Shown: positions 1-10,582 of the stretch, piece by piece
Numbering within the stretch: the first letter of the stretch is position 1
Layout: the number at the start of each line of letters is the position of its first letter
Assembly: GCA_963575745.1 (NCBI GenBank)
Contig: CAUYUJ010007407.1
Location: forward strand, 15,001 to 47,017
Origin: Prorocentrum cordatum
Lineage: Eukaryota; Sar; Dinophyceae; Prorocentrales; Prorocentraceae
DNA length: 32,017 nt
Direction of reading: 5' to 3'
Translations under genes and position numbers: made by a program
The notes under the pieces: model-generated
Seen by the model: the letters and a program-made list of their open reading frames with translations, nothing else
What the model was told of the DNA's origin: nothing
Database searches by the model: none

Positions 1-57
1 CCCCAGCGATGCAGAGCGGCCCAAAACCCACCGCAAAAGACAGGACGGCCGAAGCAT

Positions 58-203
58 CTGCGTTCGGAGGTCCGCGCGGATGTCTTGGATCGGCACCGGG
101 GCCCCCCTGGCGGCGCCTCTGGAGCCGCCCCTGTAGCGCTGAGCGCGCCAGGTAGGGGGGTCCAGTGCCGATGCGAGAAATCCGCGTGGACCTCCGAAAG
201 CTG
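58..203. repeat. Imperfect foldback inverted repeat
   Basis: The arms at about 58-116 and 143-203 are reverse complements at roughly 80% identity, with a 26-nt spacer. Shared blocks include TTCGGAGGTCC, GCGGAT and ATCGGCAC on the left, with their complements in order on the right. The right arm has a 3-nt insertion next to the C/G run. The structure could be a small MITE or a hairpin-forming repeat. No clear target duplication flanks it. Confidence 0.75.
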
Positions 204-1239
204 ATATTTGCACCGTTTCTTGTCAGCAATTAGGAGCGGTGACACTTTGCAACCCCTTTCAGAGCCCTACCCCTCCAGGTCCACTCGACGCTGGGGCATC
301 GGACGCACACCCACGGGGGTCCACTGGACTGCAGACGTCCTTCGAATTCTGAACCCCCGCCAGTTCTTCAGAAATCTGACCTGGATGGGGGAGGACTCAC
401 ATGTCGTTGCCAAAAAATGCACACGTGCATGAAGTGTCGCCGGTTTTGATGGTACGTGTGTTTTGCTCGAGACTTCGCAGTGCGAGGGTGGCCTCGCCCA
501 TTGGGGGGGTCGTTTTCATGTGCGTGGCTGGGCGCGTACGTCTTTTGTGGGCTCACCCTGTCAGTGCAGGGCCACGCAAACCACGAGCGACCTCTCCGCC
601 GCCTCCCTCTCAGCTTGTTCTTCTCATACCATGTTTGTCACCTGGTGGTTTCTCGTCGCCACGGCTGGATTCCCGTCGAAGTCCTGCTCAAAATTTACTC
701 GCGGAGGGTCTGTTGTCGACCTTGAGGGACGGCACAACAAAAACAGTTCCTGACAGAAGCGGGTTCAGAATGACTCCCGTCGGTTGGGGCTCTGGGGGCA
801 GTTCCCGTGCCCTCACGGTCGTCAAACACAGCCGCGGATAGAAAGTTGGGCCATATGAGGCGTTGGGATCCAGGGCCCGGTCACCCCACGCCATAAGATG
901 GAGAGGAATGTGTTGGCTTCTACTTCGAACTGGCCGCCCCGTCAGGTTCTTGATTCGCTGAGTCTGCAGGGAGCAGGGTGGACCGATTGTGCAATGGATG
1001 CGCCGAGAATTGGCCGAGAATGGTTTCTCTCTGGCTTTCAGGCGTTTTGAGGAAGACGCTCAGGCACCCCTCGCTTCCCGAGACGGGAGTTATGGAGTTC
1101 TGGATTTCGACTAGGGTCCAAAATGCTATCATGGATGCTTGGCGATTACTTACTTCCAAAGCCTACTTGCCGCGCTGCTCCTGGGCCTGTCGGGCGTCAT
1201 CGTGTAGACTAAGCCTCACGGTTCCGAGACCAGGGGATA
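204..1239. other. No gene recognised
   Basis: Several short overlapping open frames on both strands have no recognisable domain, and none is favoured by composition. There is no visible repeat structure apart from short G or C runs. Confidence 0.5.
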
Positions 1240-1400
1240 TTATGATGATGTTGATGATGATGATGATGTTGTTGTTGATTATGATGTTGATGAGAACGAT
1301 ATTGATGTTGTGATGATGCTGATTATGTTGACGATGAGGGTGATGATGATGGTGTTGGTGATGATGATGATTATGTTGACAATGATGAGGATGAGGAGGA
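1240..1400. repeat. GAT/GTT trinucleotide tract
   Basis: Degenerate run of GAT, GTT and TTG triplets on the plus strand. Translations rich in Met/Leu or, on the minus strand, His/Asn are artefacts of it. Confidence 0.85.
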
Positions 1401-1499
1401 ATAGCAGGAGGCGCTCTCTGCCTCCAACGTCGCCGCGTCAACCCGTCGGCCAGGCTGCAGTCCTAGGTTAGCGTCCGCCGTGTCCTTCCAGCCTCTCTC

Positions 1500-1583
1500 C
1501 TCTTTCAGCCTCTCTGTCTCTCTCTGCTTCTGTATCTGATTATGTATATTGTTATTGTTGTTGTTCTCCCCCTCTCTCATTTC

Positions 1584-1614
<31 letters not shown>

Positions 1615-1640
1615 ACTCTCTCCCTTTCACCCCCTGTACA
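1500..1640. repeat. CT-rich microsatellite
   Basis: Polypyrimidine run with long CT dinucleotide stretches, followed at 1648-1690 by a purine-rich GA stretch. The region from 1640 to 2040 has no recognisable gene. Confidence 0.85.
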
Positions 1641-2039
1641 TAGAATGGGAGAGAAAGAGAGAGATAGGAATGGAGAGCGAGCGAGAGTCTGGGCTCGAGT
1701 GCGCTGGTGTTCAGGGCAAGCTGCGACGCGTACCCCCCTCCCCCGCACTCGTCCCCCGCTATACAGACTGGAGCCGCGTCTTACAGCGCAAGACTGATAG
1801 GTGTGTTTCGTACCTCTACGCCGCCGCGATGGCCACACAAAAGCTTCACTGCACGCGAGCCACTTCGAAAACGCCGCCTGCGCCCCGCGTCAAGCACAGC
1901 AGACGCCCGCCCAATATTGCACGCAAGGAGGCTTGCGCCGCCGCCCTCCTCGCAGGGGGGTGGCGACCGCGCCACTCAAGTCCACAACGACCTGGCGCAC
2001 AATCACCGAATTGACTTGTAACGAGGATGCCACAAGCAC

Positions 2040-2125
2040 AGTTCCCAGCCTCAGGTACCGAGGGTTTGGGATATACGGGTTGAATGGCACGCGAGCAGGT
2101 AAGAGCACACAGTCTCAAGCTAATG
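2040..2125 (+). repeat. Element A, tail fragment
   Basis: Only the conserved tail is present: a CGAGGGTTTGGGATA-like block, GAATGGCACGCGAGCAG, then AAGAGC and CAGTCT. Here the tail reads GAGCAGGTAAGAGC where other copies read GAGCAGATAAGAGC. It marks the left edge of the element A array. Confidence 0.7.
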
Positions 2126-2935
2126 CTTGCCGTTTTTGTTGTTGAACTCCCACTGCCGAAGATTGTTGATCCCCCAGTGCGGGGCGCATTGCGTTTTTGA
2201 ATTAAAGTGTTTCTCCCAGAGCTCGCACCCGGTTTTTTGTTACAAAGGACAGCGAGGGGTCAGCAAACTTGGCCCATGGCCCCCGAGTTACAATAACAAC
2301 GGTTCCCGCCTGATGCATCCTCACAATGTATTCCCACATCGCGCTCTCGTGCGGGACTTCCTCACAATGTATGCAGAAACCGGTCTCTCGCGTGGAACCC
2401 CTTCGCAATTGATTCAGACACCGCGCCTTCGACACTCAGGAATCACGCCGCGCCCTCGACATTCAGGAACCGCGCTTTCGCTTTGGCCAATCGCGCGATT
2501 TACTTGGAAATCGCGCTAGCGCAGGAAACGCCCCCGCGATTCACGCAGGGCGCACGCTTCAGCAACCCGCCTGCTTGACATGGCAGTCTGGGCCCGCCTT
2601 CTCGACCCGCCCGTTAGGGTCTACCCGCCCGATCTGCCCGTCTGATTATGCAGCGTGTTTTCTGTTCCTAGCCCCCCTCTCCTGCTACTCTCATTCTCTC
2701 TCTCTAGTGCTCAATGCTCCTCCCTCCCCCTTGTCCATTTCTTCCATCCGTCCCTCTTCCCCTGCCGTAGGGGCTGCATGAAATATACGTTGCAGGTTAG
2801 AACGATATATATATATATATATACCCCCAAGGGAGCGCGATCGAAGACGAAGAGGGCGGGTATCGAGTGATTGGGATACGCGTCTGGAATGGCCCGCGAA
2901 CAGATAATAGTGAACATTATTAATTTGATTGCTGG
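2126..2935 (+). repeat. Element A, unit 1
   Basis: Near-complete unit. In order: a short GTT tract; a head (GATTGTTGATCCCCC, a GCATTG block and an ATTAAAGTG block); the CTCGCACCC block; several 40-bp sub-repeats of the form GCGCTCTCGCGnGGGACTTC followed by TCACAATnTATTCAG; GC-rich CCCGCCTGCTTGAC; a CT-rich tract; GGGGCTGCATGAAATA; and the GGGCGGGTATCGAG tail. A TA microsatellite at about 2804-2822 interrupts the GATATACCCCC segment. No protein-coding capacity is credible. Confidence 0.8.
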
Positions 2936-3640
2936 TGTTGCTGATGCTGCTGCTGTTGGTGGTGGTGTTGTTGTTGTTGGTTTTGCTGTTGTTGTTGTTG
3001 TCGAACTTTCACTACTGAATAACGATCATTAACAATGGAAATTTACTCGGGTAAAACTGCGCTGTTGGCCGCCGGACTACAACAACAACGGCTCCTGCCT
3101 GGTATTCCCTCACACTCAATTCCCCGCGCTCTCGCGCGGGAGTTCCTCACAATTGATTCAGGAGTCGCGCTCTCTCGTGGGACTTCCTCGCATTTTTTCC
3201 AGACGCCGCGCCCTCAACATTCAGGAGTCTCGCTCTCTCTGTGTGGATTTCCGCACGATTGATCTGGGAATCGCGCTATCGCTCGAGACTTCCTCGCGAT
3301 TCAAGCAGGACGCACGCTTCGGCAACCCGCTTGCTCGACCTGGCCGCCTGAGCCCTCCTTCCCGACCCACCTGGTAGGGTGTACCTGCCCGATCTGCCCG
3401 TCTGGTTATGCCACGTGTGTTCTGCTCCTAGCCCGTGCTCCATCCTCCTCCCTCCCCCTTGTCCATCTCTGTCCATATCTTCCATCCGTCCCTCTTCCCC
3501 CGCCTCAGGGGCTGCGCGAAATACGCGTTGCAGGTAAGACAGATGTTCCCCCCACCTAGGTACGGCCGAGGACGAAGAGGCCGGGTATCGAGGTTTCCCG
3601 GTGTACGTGTTGAATGGCACGCGAGCAGATAAGAGCGAAT
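2936..3640 (+). repeat. Element A, unit 2
   Basis: Complete but shorter unit with the same block order as unit 1. It opens with a degenerate GTT/GCT/GGT tract. The head is shortened, four 40-bp sub-repeats follow, and it ends with GAATGGCACGCGAGCAG and ATAAGAGCGAA. Confidence 0.8.
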
Positions 3641-4326
3641 ATTATTGTCGGTGTTGTCGGCGTTGTTGTTGGTGGTGGTGTTGTTGTTGTTGTTGTTGTT
3701 GTTGTTGGCATTGTTGTTGTTGCTGCTGCTGCTGTTTGTGTTGTTGTTGAACGTTGATGTTTGCCCTCCGGGCACAAATCATTTTTCAATTGAAGTGCGT
3801 CTCCCGGGGTTCGCACCCTGTTTTTCACAACGGAAGGCGAGGGGTCTCCAAATTGGGCCCCTGGCCCCCGAGTTACAACAACGGCTCCCGCCCAAGGCTT
3901 CCTCACAGTGTATTTCCAAATGGCGCTCTCGCGCGGGACGTTCTCATAACGTATACAAGACTCGCGTTCTCGCGTGGGACTTCCTCGCGATTGATTCAGA
4001 CGCCGCGCCCTCGACACTCAGCAATCATGCTCTCGCTGTGGATTTCCGCACGATTTGCATGGGAATGATCGAGATGTCCTCTCGATTCATGCAGGACGCA
4101 CGTGCAACAACCCGCCTGCTCGACCTGGCCTACTGGGCCCGCATTCCCGACCCGCCCTTAAAGGCTCACCCGCTCGATCTGCCCGTCTGGTGTTGCCACA
4201 TGTTTTCTGCTCTTAGCCACTCTCCTGCTACTCTCTCTCTCTCTCTCGTGCTCCATCCTCCTCCTTCCGCCTTGTCCCTTCCTTACGTCCGTCCCCTTGT
4301 CCGCACTCGTCCCCTCATCCGTACAT
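3641..4326 (+). repeat. Element A, unit 3, 3'-truncated
   Basis: The unit starts with a GTT-rich tract and runs through the head, 40-bp sub-repeats, GC-rich block and CT-rich tract. It stops there: the tail is missing and the sequence switches near 4327 into the middle of another unit. The switch lies in CTCGCTCTCGCG, a sub-repeat motif, as expected for unequal recombination. Confidence 0.7.
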
Positions 4327-4875
4327 CCTCGCTCTCGCGCGGGACTTCCGCACAATGTATGTAGGACTCGCTCTCGCGCGTGAGACTTACTGGCAGTTTA
4401 TTGAGGCGCCGTGCCCTCGACACTCAAGAATCAAGCTCTCGCTGTGGATGTCCTGACGATTTATTTTGGAATCGCGCTATCGATCGAGGCGTCCTTGCGA
4501 TTCATGCTGGACCCACGCTTCGGCAACCCGCCTGCTCTACGGGGCCGCCTGGGCCCGCCTTCCCGACCCGCCCGTTCGGGTGTACCCGCCCGATCCGTCC
4601 GTCTGGTTCTGCCACGTGTTGTCTGCTCCTAGCCCCTGTCTTGCTATTCTCTCTCTCTCTCTCTCGAGCTCCATCCTCCTCCCTCCCCCTTGTCCGTTCC
4701 GTACATCCGTCTTCTCTTCTTTTGCCGTAGGGGTTGCACGAAATGCTTGTTGCAGGTAAGAAAGAAACACGCATTCAAGGAGGCACAATCGAAGACGAAA
4801 ATGGCGGGTATCGAGTGTTTGGGATATACGTGTAGGGTGGCCCGCGAGCAGACAAGAGCGAACAGTCTTAGATTG
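4327..4875 (+). repeat. Element A, unit 4, 5'-truncated
   Basis: Starts inside the 40-bp sub-repeat region and continues to the tail. It is strikingly similar to unit 5: the same TTCCGCACAATGTATGTAG, TACTGGCAGTTTATTGAGG and CTATCGATCGAG variants occur 912-913 bp downstream. These two are the closest relatives among element A copies here. Confidence 0.75.
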
Positions 4876-5785
4876 ATTGTTGTTGTTGTTGTTGCTGCTG
4901 CTGCTCTGCTTATTGGTTGTGGTTGGTGTTGCTGTTGGTGTTGTTGTTGGTGTTGGTATTGTTGTTGATGGTTGGGTTGTTGGTTTTGTTGTTGTTATGG
5001 TTGGCATGGTTGCTGTTGTTGGTGGTGTTGGTGTTGTTGGAGTTGTCGTTGCTGCTGTTGCTGGTGCTGCTGAATCCCACTTCAAGTAGGTAATGATCGT
5101 TGTCGCTCAATGTATGTGCGTATATCAGGGCTCGCACCCTGCTTTTTACAAAGGAAAAAAGTGTTGGGCGACCAAGCTGGGCCCTGGCTTCTCAGAACAA
5201 CGGCGCCCGCCGGATAGTTCCTCGCACCTGATTCCCAACTCTCGTTCTCGCGCGGGACTTCCGCACAATGTATGTAGGACTCGCTCTCGCGCGTGAGACT
5301 TACTGGCAGTTTATTGAGGCGCCGTGCCCTCGACACTCAAGAGTCAAGCTGTCGCTGTGGATTTCCTGAAGATTTATGTTGGAATCGCGCTATCGATCGA
5401 GTTGTCCTTGCGATTCATGCAGGGCCCACGCTTCGGCAACCCGCCTGCTCGACGTGGCCGCCTGGGTCCGCCTTCCCGACCCTCCCGTTCGGGTGTACCC
5501 GTCCGATCTGCCCGTCTGGTTCTGCCACGTGTTTTCTGCTCCTAGCCCTTCTCTTGATAATACTCTCTCTCCCTCTCGTGCTCCATCCTCCTCCCTCCCC
5601 CTTGTCCCTTTCTTACATCCGTCCTCTCTTCCCCTGCATTAGCGGCTGCACGGGATACACGTTGCAGGTAAGAAAGATATACCCCCAAGAGGGTACGATC
5701 GAAGACGAAGATGGCGGACATCGAGGGTTCATATCATACGTGTTGAATGACACTCGAGCAGATAAGAGCGAACAGTCCTAAACTG
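4876..5785 (+). repeat. Element A, unit 5
   Basis: Full-length unit of about 910 bp. It opens with a long degenerate GTT/GCT/GGT tract (about 4876-5070), then head, sub-repeats, GC-rich block, CT-rich tract and tail. TTGCAGGTAAGAAAG lies before the tail at about 5662. Confidence 0.8.
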
Positions 5786-6154
5786 ATTGTTGTTATTGCT
5801 GTTGTTGTTATTGTTGCCCTTGCTAGTGTTGCTATTGTTGCTGTTGCTAGTGATTATGCTGTTGTCGTAGTTGTTGTAGTTGCCGTTGGTGTTGCTGCAG
5901 TTGCTGGTGTTTGTGTTGGCGTTGGTGCTCTTGTTGTTGTGGTTGTTGTTAGTCTTTTTGTTGTGGTGGTTGGGCTCTCACTACTGAAGAATAATGATTG
6001 TGGATCCCCCCTCCGGTGACCATTGCATTTCCCAACCATCCTATGGTGTTGGGTTCGCATTTTGAAGAGACAGCGCCCCGCATTCCTTCCTTCCCGCTGC
6101 CCCCCCCTCCCTCCTCCTATCCGCCTCACCATCGTCATCGTCATCATCGTCATC
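5786..6154 (+). repeat. Element A, unit 6, head only
   Basis: A long GTT/GCT/GTA tract to about 5965 leads into the head CTCACTACTGAAGAATAATG, GGATCCCCCC and a diverged CATTGCATTT block. The body is absent. A short pyrimidine and CAT/CGT-rich filler follows, then the 89-bp array. Confidence 0.65.
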
Positions 6155-7270
6155 GGGAGCTCCACCGAAGGCCCCGTCCACATGTCACTGCCGCTCCATT
6201 TCGGCACACCCCTCACAGGGGTCGTGGCCCCATGGGGAGCTCCACCGAAGGCCCCAGCGGGAGCGTCCGCATGGCACCGCCGCCCGATTTTGGCACACCC
6301 CTCACACGGGTCGTGGCCTCATAAGGAGCTCCAACGAAGGCCCTAGCGGGGGCGCCCACATGGCACTGCCGCCTCATTTTGGCCACCCTTCACACTTTTC
6401 GTGGCCCCCATAGGGAGGAGTTCCACCGAAGGCCCCAGCGGGAGCGTCCGCATGGCACCGCCGCTTCATTTTGACCACCTTTCACACGGTTCGCTGCCGC
6501 ATAGGGAGCTCCACCAAAGGCCCCAGCCCCAGCGGGAGGGTCCGCATGGCACCGCCGCCCGATTTTGGCACACCCTTCACACGGTTCGTGGCCGCATATG
6601 GAGCTCCTCCGAAGGCCCCAGCGGGAGCGTCCGCATGGCACAGCCGCCTCATTTTGACCACCCTTCACACGGTTCGTTGCCCCTTAAGGAGCTCCACCGA
6701 AGGCCCCAGCGGGAGCGTCCGCATGGCACCGCCGCCTCATTTTGGCACACCCCTCACACGGGTCGTGGCCTCATAAGGAGCTCCACTGAAGGCCCTGGCG
6801 GGAGCGTCCACATGGCCTTGCCGCCCCATTTCGGCCACCCTTTACATTTTTCGTGGCCCCATAGAGAGTTCCAGAGCGTCCGCACGCATGGCACTGCCGC
6901 CCCATTTCGGCACAGCCTTCACACGGCTCGTGGCCCCCAATGGGAGCTCCACCGAAGGCCCAACTGGGGGCGTCCGCATGGCACCGCTGCCTCATGCCGG
7001 CGCACCACTCACATGGTTCGTAGCCTCAGGGGGAGCTCCACCGAAGGCCCCAGCGGGAGCGTCTGCATGGTACCGCCGCCCCATTTTGGCACACCTTTCA
7101 CACGGTTCGTGGCCCCATAGGGAGGAGTTCCACCGAAGGCCCCAGCGGTTGCGTCCGCACGGCACCGCCGCTTCATTTTGACCATCCTTCACACGGTTCG
7201 TTGCCCCAAAAGGAGCTCCACCGAAGGCCCCAGCGGGAGGGTCCGCATTGCACCGCCACTTCATTTCGGC
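6155..7270 (+). repeat. 89-bp minisatellite array, main block
   Basis: About 12.5 head-to-tail units, each beginning GGAGCTCCACCGAAGGCC, followed by GGGAGCGTCCGCATGGCAC, a C(C/T)CATTTTGGCAC block and CACACGGTTCGTGGCC. Measured spacings of the GGAGCTCC landmark run from 78 to 95, mostly 88-92. Because the period is usually not a multiple of three, the open frames across the array rotate through three different translations of the same unit. They are not evidence of coding. Confidence 0.95.
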
Positions 7271-7570
7271 GCACCCCTCCTTCGTCTCCTTTCCCTCGCG
7301 GCACTCGCAGCAGCATATGGTTGGGTCCTTCGTCGGGCTAGTTTTCAATTGAAATGCTTCCCCCGGGGCTCGGTCCTATTTTTAGTCCGGGAAAGTCACG
7401 GGGTTCAAACTGTGTTGTTGGCCCCCAGTTGATAACAACGGCTTCCGCCTGATATTTCTTCACAAGTTATTATTAAGTCGCGCTCTCGCGCGGGACTTCC
7501 TCACGATTTGTATACGAATCGCGCTCTCGCATGAGATTTCCTCACAGTTTATTCAGACGATGTGTCCTCG
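7271..7570 (+). repeat. Element A head, first copy of a duplicated segment
   Basis: Contains GGCACTCGCAGCAGCATATG, GGTTGGGTCCTTCGTCGGGC, the CAATTGAAATGCTTC head, TCTTCACAAGTTATTATTAA and 40-bp sub-repeats, and stops abruptly at GACGATGTGTCCTCGG. Almost the same sequence recurs at about 12128-12412, including the rare GGGAGGGTCCGCATTGC variant of the preceding 89-bp unit. Confidence 0.8.
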
Positions 7571-7803
7571 GTTCGTGGCACACCTTTCATACGGTTCGTG
7601 GCACCATAAGGGAGCTCCACCGAAGGCCCCAGCGGGAGCGTCCGCATGGCACCGCCATTCCATTTTGGCACGCCCCTCACACGGTTCGTGGCACCATGAG
7701 GGAGCTCCGCCGAAGGTCCAAGCGGGAGCGTCCGCATGGCACCGCCGCCCCGTGTGGGCACATTTCTCTCACGGCTCGTGGTCCCCATAGGGAGTTCCAC
7801 CGA
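7571..7803 (+). repeat. 89-bp minisatellite, second block (interrupted)
   Basis: About 2.6 units with a clean 90-bp spacing (landmarks at 7611, 7701, 7791). The last unit is cut after GGAGTTCCACCGA, where the LINE insertion begins. The missing remainder of that unit resumes at 12007. Confidence 0.9.
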
Positions 7804-7806
7804 ATG

Positions 7807-7838
7807 CCGCCATTTGGCTCGAGCCATTTTGGCTCAAG
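7807..7838 (+). other. Tandem relict dinoflagellate spliced leader
   Basis: The sequence reads CCG, then CCATTTGGCTCGAG (7810-7823), then CCATTTTGGCTCAAG (7824-7838). The second block is an exact copy of the last 15 nt of DinoSL. The first is the same with one T deleted and one A-to-G change, preceded by CCG of the SL start with TAG missing. This is the known structure made when an SL-bearing mRNA is reverse-transcribed, integrated, re-transcribed and trans-spliced again at the internal TAG of the older SL. GGCTCAA at 7838-7844 may be part of a third copy. Confidence 0.88.
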
Positions 7839-7966
7839 GCTCAAACCAAGGATTTCTATTCGACCCGCGGTAGAATAAACCGCCCGCTTCAACTCTTGTG
7901 TACCGGATTTGCCTCTTACACCCATGTCCGTGATCTGACTCGTACACTTTCCTGCATTTCTTAAAG

Positions 7967-9650
7967 ATGCCCGCGGGGGAAAACACATCACATGAAAACT
8001 CTGGTAAAAAGCGTACGCAAGCAGGCCCACTCCATGGTCACCTCGCCAAGAGAAGGGCATCAGCGCCGAGTTGAACCTCGTCTTCGAAGTCCAGCCCAAG
8101 AAATGAACGATGCACCGCCTGGCGCTTTTGCTGCCGAAGGACTCGAAGCTGCACCGCGTCTTTTGGCAAACTCTGGAGGGCCAGCTGGAGCAGCAGCAGT
8201 CCCTGAAGACGACGACCTTGGAGACAACGACGAGGCTGAAGACGAACCAGTAACCATGCAGTTCATCCATGCAGAAAATGTTCAAAAAACAACACCTGGA
8301 CCCCACGATGCGCGCTGTCCGGAGCATCGGGCGGGACCCCAAAACACTACAGGCGAGAGTAAGCGAAGACCTGGAAGGCATGGACATCCGGATTACAAAC
8401 GTTGAACATTCAATGGAAGAGCGGTTGGGCAGTATCGAAAAGAGAGGATTTCTACTACGCCCCGTTAAGTATCGGGTACATCTCTCACGACTGAGATGGA
8501 GAGCGCACTGCACGACCTCCAAAGTCAAGTTGCAGATTTACGACCACAAGGACAGCATAAACACACTAACCACGCGAATGTCTACCACGAGCACGGGAAG
8601 CGAGCAGTCACGGCAGTGGTAGGTAATTCTAGCGACTTCGACTCCGAGACCTCGGCGTCCGCGTACATCTGGGAGCAACTCGAGAAGATGAGCGGCCCTA
8701 TCCCGACGAACATGTACTCGAAAGGTGTTTTTGGAAACATCGTATTTGCATAATTCGGCGACGTGCTCGATCGAGACACTGCAGTTGCACTCTTTCGGAG
8801 CCAGCGTCTACAACGAGGTGCTACTACAGCATGGGCGTGCCAAGACCGGGAACCTTCCGAACGAGCTGCCCGCAATTTCGTATTTGGGCTGAAATATTTA
8901 TTCAAAGACGACATGCAGTCCGAATTGTCCATTAAAGTTTCCGCCGACAACGCATCCTACCAAAGACATGTCGGAGGGCAATTGGCACTCACGGTGCATG
9001 TGGGCCCTGGTGGGATCCACCGGGAATGGGCATAAGAGTAGAAGAATTGGCATGGATTGCTAAGTCATCCCAACATGACAACATCGGTTGAAAAGTGCGA
9101 CTCCTTGGCCCGCCGCTTCAGGGCAGGAATGAAAGGAGAGGCGAGAGGGCAATCCAAAGGGAAGGCAAGCAAGTAGGACACACAAGCGGCATCCGCTTCG
9201 GCTGGCCCGGGGACCGATGCCGCAACACCTTCAATTATACAACAGTTTCTTGGCTACACCGGAGTCGACGCGGGAGCCGCAGACATCTCCACGGGTATCT
9301 CAGCTCTTTTTCCATTCAAGATTTTCGCCAGCACCCTCGATGCGGACTCGGAGCCAGACGTTGTCAACGCATCAGCTGATGACCTTTGTCTTACCTGGCG
9401 TTTCAACGCTACAGACATCCATTCTCGTCATTTTTTCCGACCATCCAGGCGAGGGCAAAGATGCCGCGACCGGGCATGGCAGCGCCCATGCATCCGGGCA
9501 GAGCAAATCGACCTACACCCCGATTGTTTCACCGCCTCCAACTCCACAATCTTCTACACGCGATACTTATTCAAAGCCTGGAGCTTTTTTTTCTTACGCA
9601 CGGAACTTGGAGTGTGCGAGGGCTCACAGATATCAAAACAGTTGAACTAA
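7967..9650 (+). pseudogene. LINE ORF1 remnant: coiled coil plus RRM-like domain
   Basis: Reading starts at the ATG at 7967 but shifts frame repeatedly. Basic N-terminal residues are followed by a hydrophobic stretch near 8079-8180 (ELNLVFEVQPK, LALLLPKDSK), then a Glu/Leu-rich heptad-like segment near 8350-8450 (VSEDLEGMDIRI). Next, at about 8610-8960, comes an RRM-like module with an AVVGN beta-strand and a KGVFGNIVFA block resembling RNP1, then FVFGLKYLFK. A basic QSKGKASK segment precedes an in-frame TAG at 9174, after which the same frame stays open to a TAA at 9648. The organisation resembles LINE-1 type ORF1 RNA-binding proteins. The RRM call is inference from motif shape. It is non-functional. 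Confidence 0.7.
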
Positions 9651-10455
9651 CCAAGCACTTGGCAACTTATGGAATCGACGTTCTCTGAGCACAGGAGACC
9701 AGGAAACCAAAAACAGAAGTTTATTTTGAACGCGACTATCGCATTCTTTTGTCTGGTGCAGATTGCGATGGCAACGCTTGGGCTGGGCTCGGGTTCATTA
9801 TTGCACCGCGGCCGCGAAAATATGTCAAGTCATGCAAACAAGTTTCCGACAGGATTTGCGTCTTGAGGTTGCGCGTGCAATCTCAGACGCTCGGCCTGCC
9901 GGGCGCCCATGCGCCTCGCAGCCAACGACCGCCAGAAGAACGCATCGAAATTTTCGCCGTGCTGGATAGATTCTTCGCCGCGCTGGATAGAGACCTGCCG
10001 CGCGACCGACGGCGACCCGGCACGGATGGGGGGGGGGGCTGCGCGCGAAGTGGAAAGACCAAAGAGAGATTTACGCGTCGAGCTTTGCTTCGGGAATGAT
10101 TTTGGCCATTGCCAGCGCGTTTATCCACCGAAACCATGAGCGACAAGTGACTTTCAGACAGGCCGGGATTGCTGCTCAGGCTCCGATCCACATGCTTACG
10201 CACGACATCTCAAATTTCCCGTGCGCGCCGGGCGCGCTGGACTTTATCAGGTCGCTCCGGAGTTGGCGCGGCGCAGCGTCCGCTGCCGACCATTTCCTAG
10301 TCGCCTGCGCTGCGGGGCTGGCGGCGCGCCCACGCGCGCAACGACGCCGCGCTAAGATAGACGCGGCTGCATTGGATGGCGAGGGAATCTGGGGACATTA
10401 CACGGGCGCACTTCTTCAGGACATCGAGCTGGAGTGCGCGCGACATGTGGGATAG
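9570..10455 (+). pseudogene. LINE ORF2 apurinic-type endonuclease domain, broken
   Basis: A THGTWSVRGLTD start and LTKHLATYGIDVL lead into AQETRKPK, the conserved Glu region of endonuclease/exonuclease/phosphatase domains. A single TGA at 9686-9688 separates DVL from AQET, probably a Cys-codon nonsense change. GLGFIIAP follows, then SDRICVLRLRV. A degraded GDPARMG corresponds to the usual GDxN motif, read in another frame around 10010. After a frame change near 10096 come LAIASAFIH and finally AADHFLV at 10282-10302, the C-terminal Asp-His pair. The domain nicks target DNA in active elements. Here the frameshifts and stop make that impossible. Confidence 0.8.
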
Positions 10456-10582
10456 TGCAAAACGCGCCATGGGATGTGCAAAGAGCACGCCCCCCCACCG
10501 GAAGTGTACAACATGACGGCCTCGATGCTAAGCAGAACGGTGGACCTGATAGAGCGAAGAGGCCAGGCAAGATTACGCAACC

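Noticed and set aside
6280-7100. CCATTTTGGC in the 89-bp unit resembling the SL core
   Set aside because: Ten bases match, but the following bases are ACAC rather than TCAAG and the preceding CCGTAG is absent. It is probably coincidence.
6401-7120. A 239-codon frame across the 89-bp minisatellite
   Set aside because: Unit lengths are mostly 88, 89 and 92, so the frame rotates and the same DNA is translated three different ways. A coding repeat would keep its phase.
6155-7270. CRISPR-like array
   Set aside because: Units are contiguous 89-bp repeats with no unique spacers, and the genome context is eukaryotic.
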